Shown here: positions 5,208 through 6,931 of the stretch, in pieces
Layout: every line of letters starts with the position of its first letter
How positions within the stretch are numbered: the first letter of the stretch is position 1
Assembly: GCA_902803455.1 (NCBI GenBank)
Contig: CADCQC010000463.1
Span: 1-6,931, forward strand
Length of the DNA stretch: 6,931 nucleotides
Direction: 5' to 3'
Source of the DNA: an uncultured Prevotellaceae bacterium
GTDB taxonomy: Bacteria; Bacteroidota; Bacteroidia; Bacteroidales; Bacteroidaceae
Notes under the pieces: model-generated
Seen by the model: only the letters and a program-made list of their open reading frames with translations
The model's database searches: none
Told to the model about the DNA's origin: nothing
Made by a program: the position numbers and the translations under genes

Positions 5208-6749
5208 TCAATGAGTGAGCATGGGAGTCAAATACAGATCTGATATCCTGCGGAAGCAAGTAATCTGTTCTTGACGGTTCTCATCACATATGACATAATC
5301 ATGATTGGATAATGACTGATGGATAACCACTTCTTTGGGAGAACCGCATACCACCATCCACCGGACTTTTTCAGACCAGTTGTAGTCGCACAAGCGTTGG
5401 CGCATCGTGCGACTGTTGTTCGCAGCCCAGTCCTGCACGGCAAAATAGGGACATGCAGGCGGCAGATCATGCTCTAGATACAGGTAGGGGTTGCAGTTGT
5501 ATAATAAAACCATCTTGCGATCCTCCTCTGGAATGTTTTTTTGAATGAAATGATGAAAGGCTTCCAAATGAAGGTCGTGTGGCTGAAAGATGAACCTCAC
5601 TCTGGCGAAAGCGACGGCCATGACAGCGAGAGCAACACATCCAAACAGCCAGCCACGGATGTTGGGGTAGGAGAGTCTGGACAGCAGTATCAGCGACAGT
5701 GGTAGAAAAGGCCATGCGATCAAACCATAGTTGAGATAGCCATAGGTATGGTTGAGGTAGATGAATGTGGCGAGAGCCGTGATCACCAGACTGAAAGAGA
5801 AATAGCCATGACGTTTCTCCTTCATCCAGGTATAGATGCCCACCACCGTGAGCAGCAGGCAGAAGGCATAACGGTAAGCAGTCTGGGCAATCGATGGACC
5901 TTGTTCAGAGGCAGAGGTCGACAGATAATCAAAATTATAGGCAAATGTGGCATACCACATCTCGCCGAGAGTTCCCTTGACCCAGAAATAGAGGAGAAAT
6001 GGAAGCACGGTCATGGCGATGCCCGCCATCAATCCCAGGACATTAAGCAGCAGGTTGCCCCACAGCTGATGATATAGAAGGGCGACGGCCACCAGAAGAC
6101 AGATGACACAGATGCTGGCTGCATTTGTCGGACGGCTCATCATGCTCAGACCGATCACGATGCCATCAATGAACGCATACAACGGCGGATGTGGCCATCT
6201 GCCTGCCTTCAATTGTTGTCCCCAATGATAGAAACCATAAAGGGCGATGACGAGTGGTAGAAGAAGGTATTCGCCCGTGGAATTTCCATAATCATAATTC
6301 CATGCCAGACCGATACAGCAGACGATCAGCAGCGGCCATGACCATCGCGGAGAATAGACCTTGCGCAACCAACAGTAGATGACATAGAACACTGCGGTGA
6401 GGTTGACCACTTGAAGCAGGAAGACACCAAGTGAGGTGCGGGTGAGCCAGTAGCCGATGGCATTGATGAAGAAAATGAAGGGGCCTTTGGAATCCCACAG
6501 GTCTGTATAGGGTAACATACCTTCGGTCCAACCTCGGCCGATGACCTGGAAGATAGCGGAATCGGTGCTGTAGTAGCCGCGGGGGACGAAAGGTGAGGTA
6601 GTGCTCGAGAACAGACCGACAAACAACACTGCCATCAACAGACAGAGAATCAATACGATGATTCTCTTCTCTGTCAGTGCGATCACATGATGGCTTTTCT
6701 CAGACGAATAGGTCGGGGACGTGTGGTTGATGGTCGATGGCTTTCTCAT
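5208..6749 (-). CDS. polytopic membrane glycosyltransferase-like protein, GT-C fold (ArnT/PMT, GT39-like)
   Basis: Read from ATG at 6749 (MRKPSTINH…) to TGA at 5208-5210, 513 residues; the frame reaches a TTG at 6770 but the ATG is the normal choice. After a polar N-terminus there is a membrane helix at about 29-47. The first outside loop holds YYSTDSAIFQVIGRGWTEG (from 59), then LPYTDLWDSKGPFIFFINA. This Asp-bearing loop (D63, D86) and the 'G-x-x-P-Y-x-D-x-W-D-x-K-G-P' signature are typical of GT-C enzymes that move sugars from polyprenyl-phosphate donors to lipid or protein acceptors on the periplasmic side. About nine or ten more hydrophobic helices follow up to about residue 395. A soluble domain of about 120 residues closes the protein (FHHFIQKNIPEEDRK… to LTPMLTH). 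Acceptor and donor cannot be told from sequence; cell-envelope glycan or lipid modification is likely. It begins 40 nt after an intrinsic terminator, with no good promoter visible between. Confidence 0.8.
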   Translation of the reverse strand: MRKPSTINHTSPTYSSEKSHHVIALTEKRIIVLILCLLMAVLFVGLFSSTTSPFVPRGYYSTDSAIFQVIGRGWTEGMLPYTDLWDSKGPFIFFINAIGYWLTRTSLGVFLLQVVNLTAVFYVIYCWLRKVYSPRWSWPLLIVCCIGLAWNYDYGNSTGEYLLLPLVIALYGFYHWGQQLKAGRWPHPPLYAFIDGIVIGLSMMSRPTNAASICVICLLVAVALLYHQLWGNLLLNVLGLMAGIAMTVLPFLLYFWVKGTLGEMWYATFAYNFDYLSTSASEQGPSIAQTAYRYAFCLLLTVVGIYTWMKEKRHGYFSFSLVITALATFIYLNHTYGYLNYGLIAWPFLPLSLILLSRLSYPNIRGWLFGCVALAVMAVAFARVRFIFQPHDLHLEAFHHFIQKNIPEEDRKMVLLYNCNPYLYLEHDLPPACPYFAVQDWAANNSRTMRQRLCDYNWSEKVRWMVVCGSPKEVVIHQSLSNHDYVICDENRQEQITCFRRISDLYLTPMLTH

Positions 6750-6784
6750 TCGGCGACTATCCTGATGCAAAAGGATGCTTTGTT

Positions 6785-6818
6785 TAAAAATCCCCGCACA
6801 TCAGTTGTGTGCGGGGAT
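6785..6818 (-). terminator. intrinsic terminator of the minus-strand gene at the right edge
   Basis: An 11-bp perfect stem (6790-6800 with 6808-6818; core TCCCCGCACA) has a 7-nt loop. Read on the minus strand it ends in GGGGATTTTTAAA, giving a five-U tract directly at the stem base. It lies 44 nt after the stop codon of the partial gene and 40 nt before the ATG of the glycosyltransferase-like gene. This is the clearest terminator in the window. Confidence 0.85.
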
Positions 6819-6837
6819 CATATTGGAGAGTTGTCTG

Positions 6838-6856
6838 TCGCACGATGAAGGTGCGA
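6838..6856. other. short hairpin between stop codon and terminator
   Basis: TCGCAC at 6838-6843 pairs with GTGCGA at 6851-6856 around a 7-nt loop. It comes 6 nt after the stop of the partial minus-strand gene and precedes the U-tracted terminator. It could protect the 3' end or be incidental. Confidence 0.35.
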
Positions 6857-6862
6857 TGACGC

Positions 6863-6931
6863 TTATTTGCTTTCTGGAAGCATCACCACTTCCACATGGT
6901 TGCCGCTGGAGAGCAACTTGTTCTTGATGAA
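6863..6931 (-). CDS. 3' end of a minus-strand gene (last 22 codons), unidentified
   Basis: On the minus strand the frame is open from the right edge to TAA at 6863-6865 and reads FIKNKLLSSGNHVEVVMLPESK. A terminator follows closely, which supports this as a true gene end. The pattern 'LLSxGxxVEVxxPES' resembles the C-terminus of WYL-domain transcriptional regulators of Bacteroidetes, but 22 residues are too few for more than a guess. The rest lies outside the window. Confidence 0.6.
   Translation of the reverse strand, partial: FIKNKLLSSGNHVEVVMLPESK

Noticed and set aside
5205..5221. TGCTCA/TGAGCA hairpin at the 3' end of the glycosyltransferase gene as a terminator
   Set aside because: The stem is only 6 bp, it overlaps the last codons, and no U-tract follows on the minus strand.
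5748..6077. Plus-strand open frame opposite the glycosyltransferase gene
   Set aside because: It is antisense to a membrane protein with clear helices and loop motif; no start context or domain supports it.

Overview
The window looks like chromosomal DNA from a member of the Bacteroidales, most likely Prevotellaceae. The evidence is a secreted-protein C-terminus of the kind used by the type IX secretion system (…YNLNGQ…GVYIVNGKK…), a PL1 pectate lyase with the sequence style of gut Bacteroides/Prevotella enzymes, a TAnnTTTG promoter box, and starts that lack a Shine-Dalgarno sequence. Base composition is near 50% GC in genes and AT-rich between them. No tRNA, rRNA, CRISPR array, transposase or attachment site is visible.

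Left part (1-4589, + strand): four genes run in the same direction. They are the 3' end of a large secreted protein, a 74-residue acidic small protein starting 3 nt later, a 944-residue multidomain pectate lyase starting 13 nt after that, and, after 56 nt, a 268-residue outer-membrane beta-barrel protein. The first three are packed tightly enough to be one transcript. The fourth has no convincing promoter or preceding terminator, so it may belong to the same transcript. Together they look like a piece of an exported pectin-degradation locus. No SusC/SusD pair or regulator is in view.

Middle (4590-4747): a convergent intergenic region. It holds a small hairpin directly abutting a perfect 21-bp hairpin, then degenerate 24-26 bp tandem repeats. 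It probably separates the two convergent transcription units.

Right part (4748-6931, - strand): a 118-residue single-pass membrane protein of unknown function has its own recognisable promoter with a palindrome between the boxes. Upstream of it is a 513-residue GT-C-type polytopic membrane glycosyltransferase. A clear intrinsic terminator ends a further minus-strand gene, of which only the last 22 codons are visible.

Most of the window is ordinary for this group. The best candidates for something undescribed are the small acidic protein (654-878), the double hairpin plus repeat block (4601-4731), and the membrane-anchored small protein with its operator-like promoter. None of these can be called a new system from this sequence alone.
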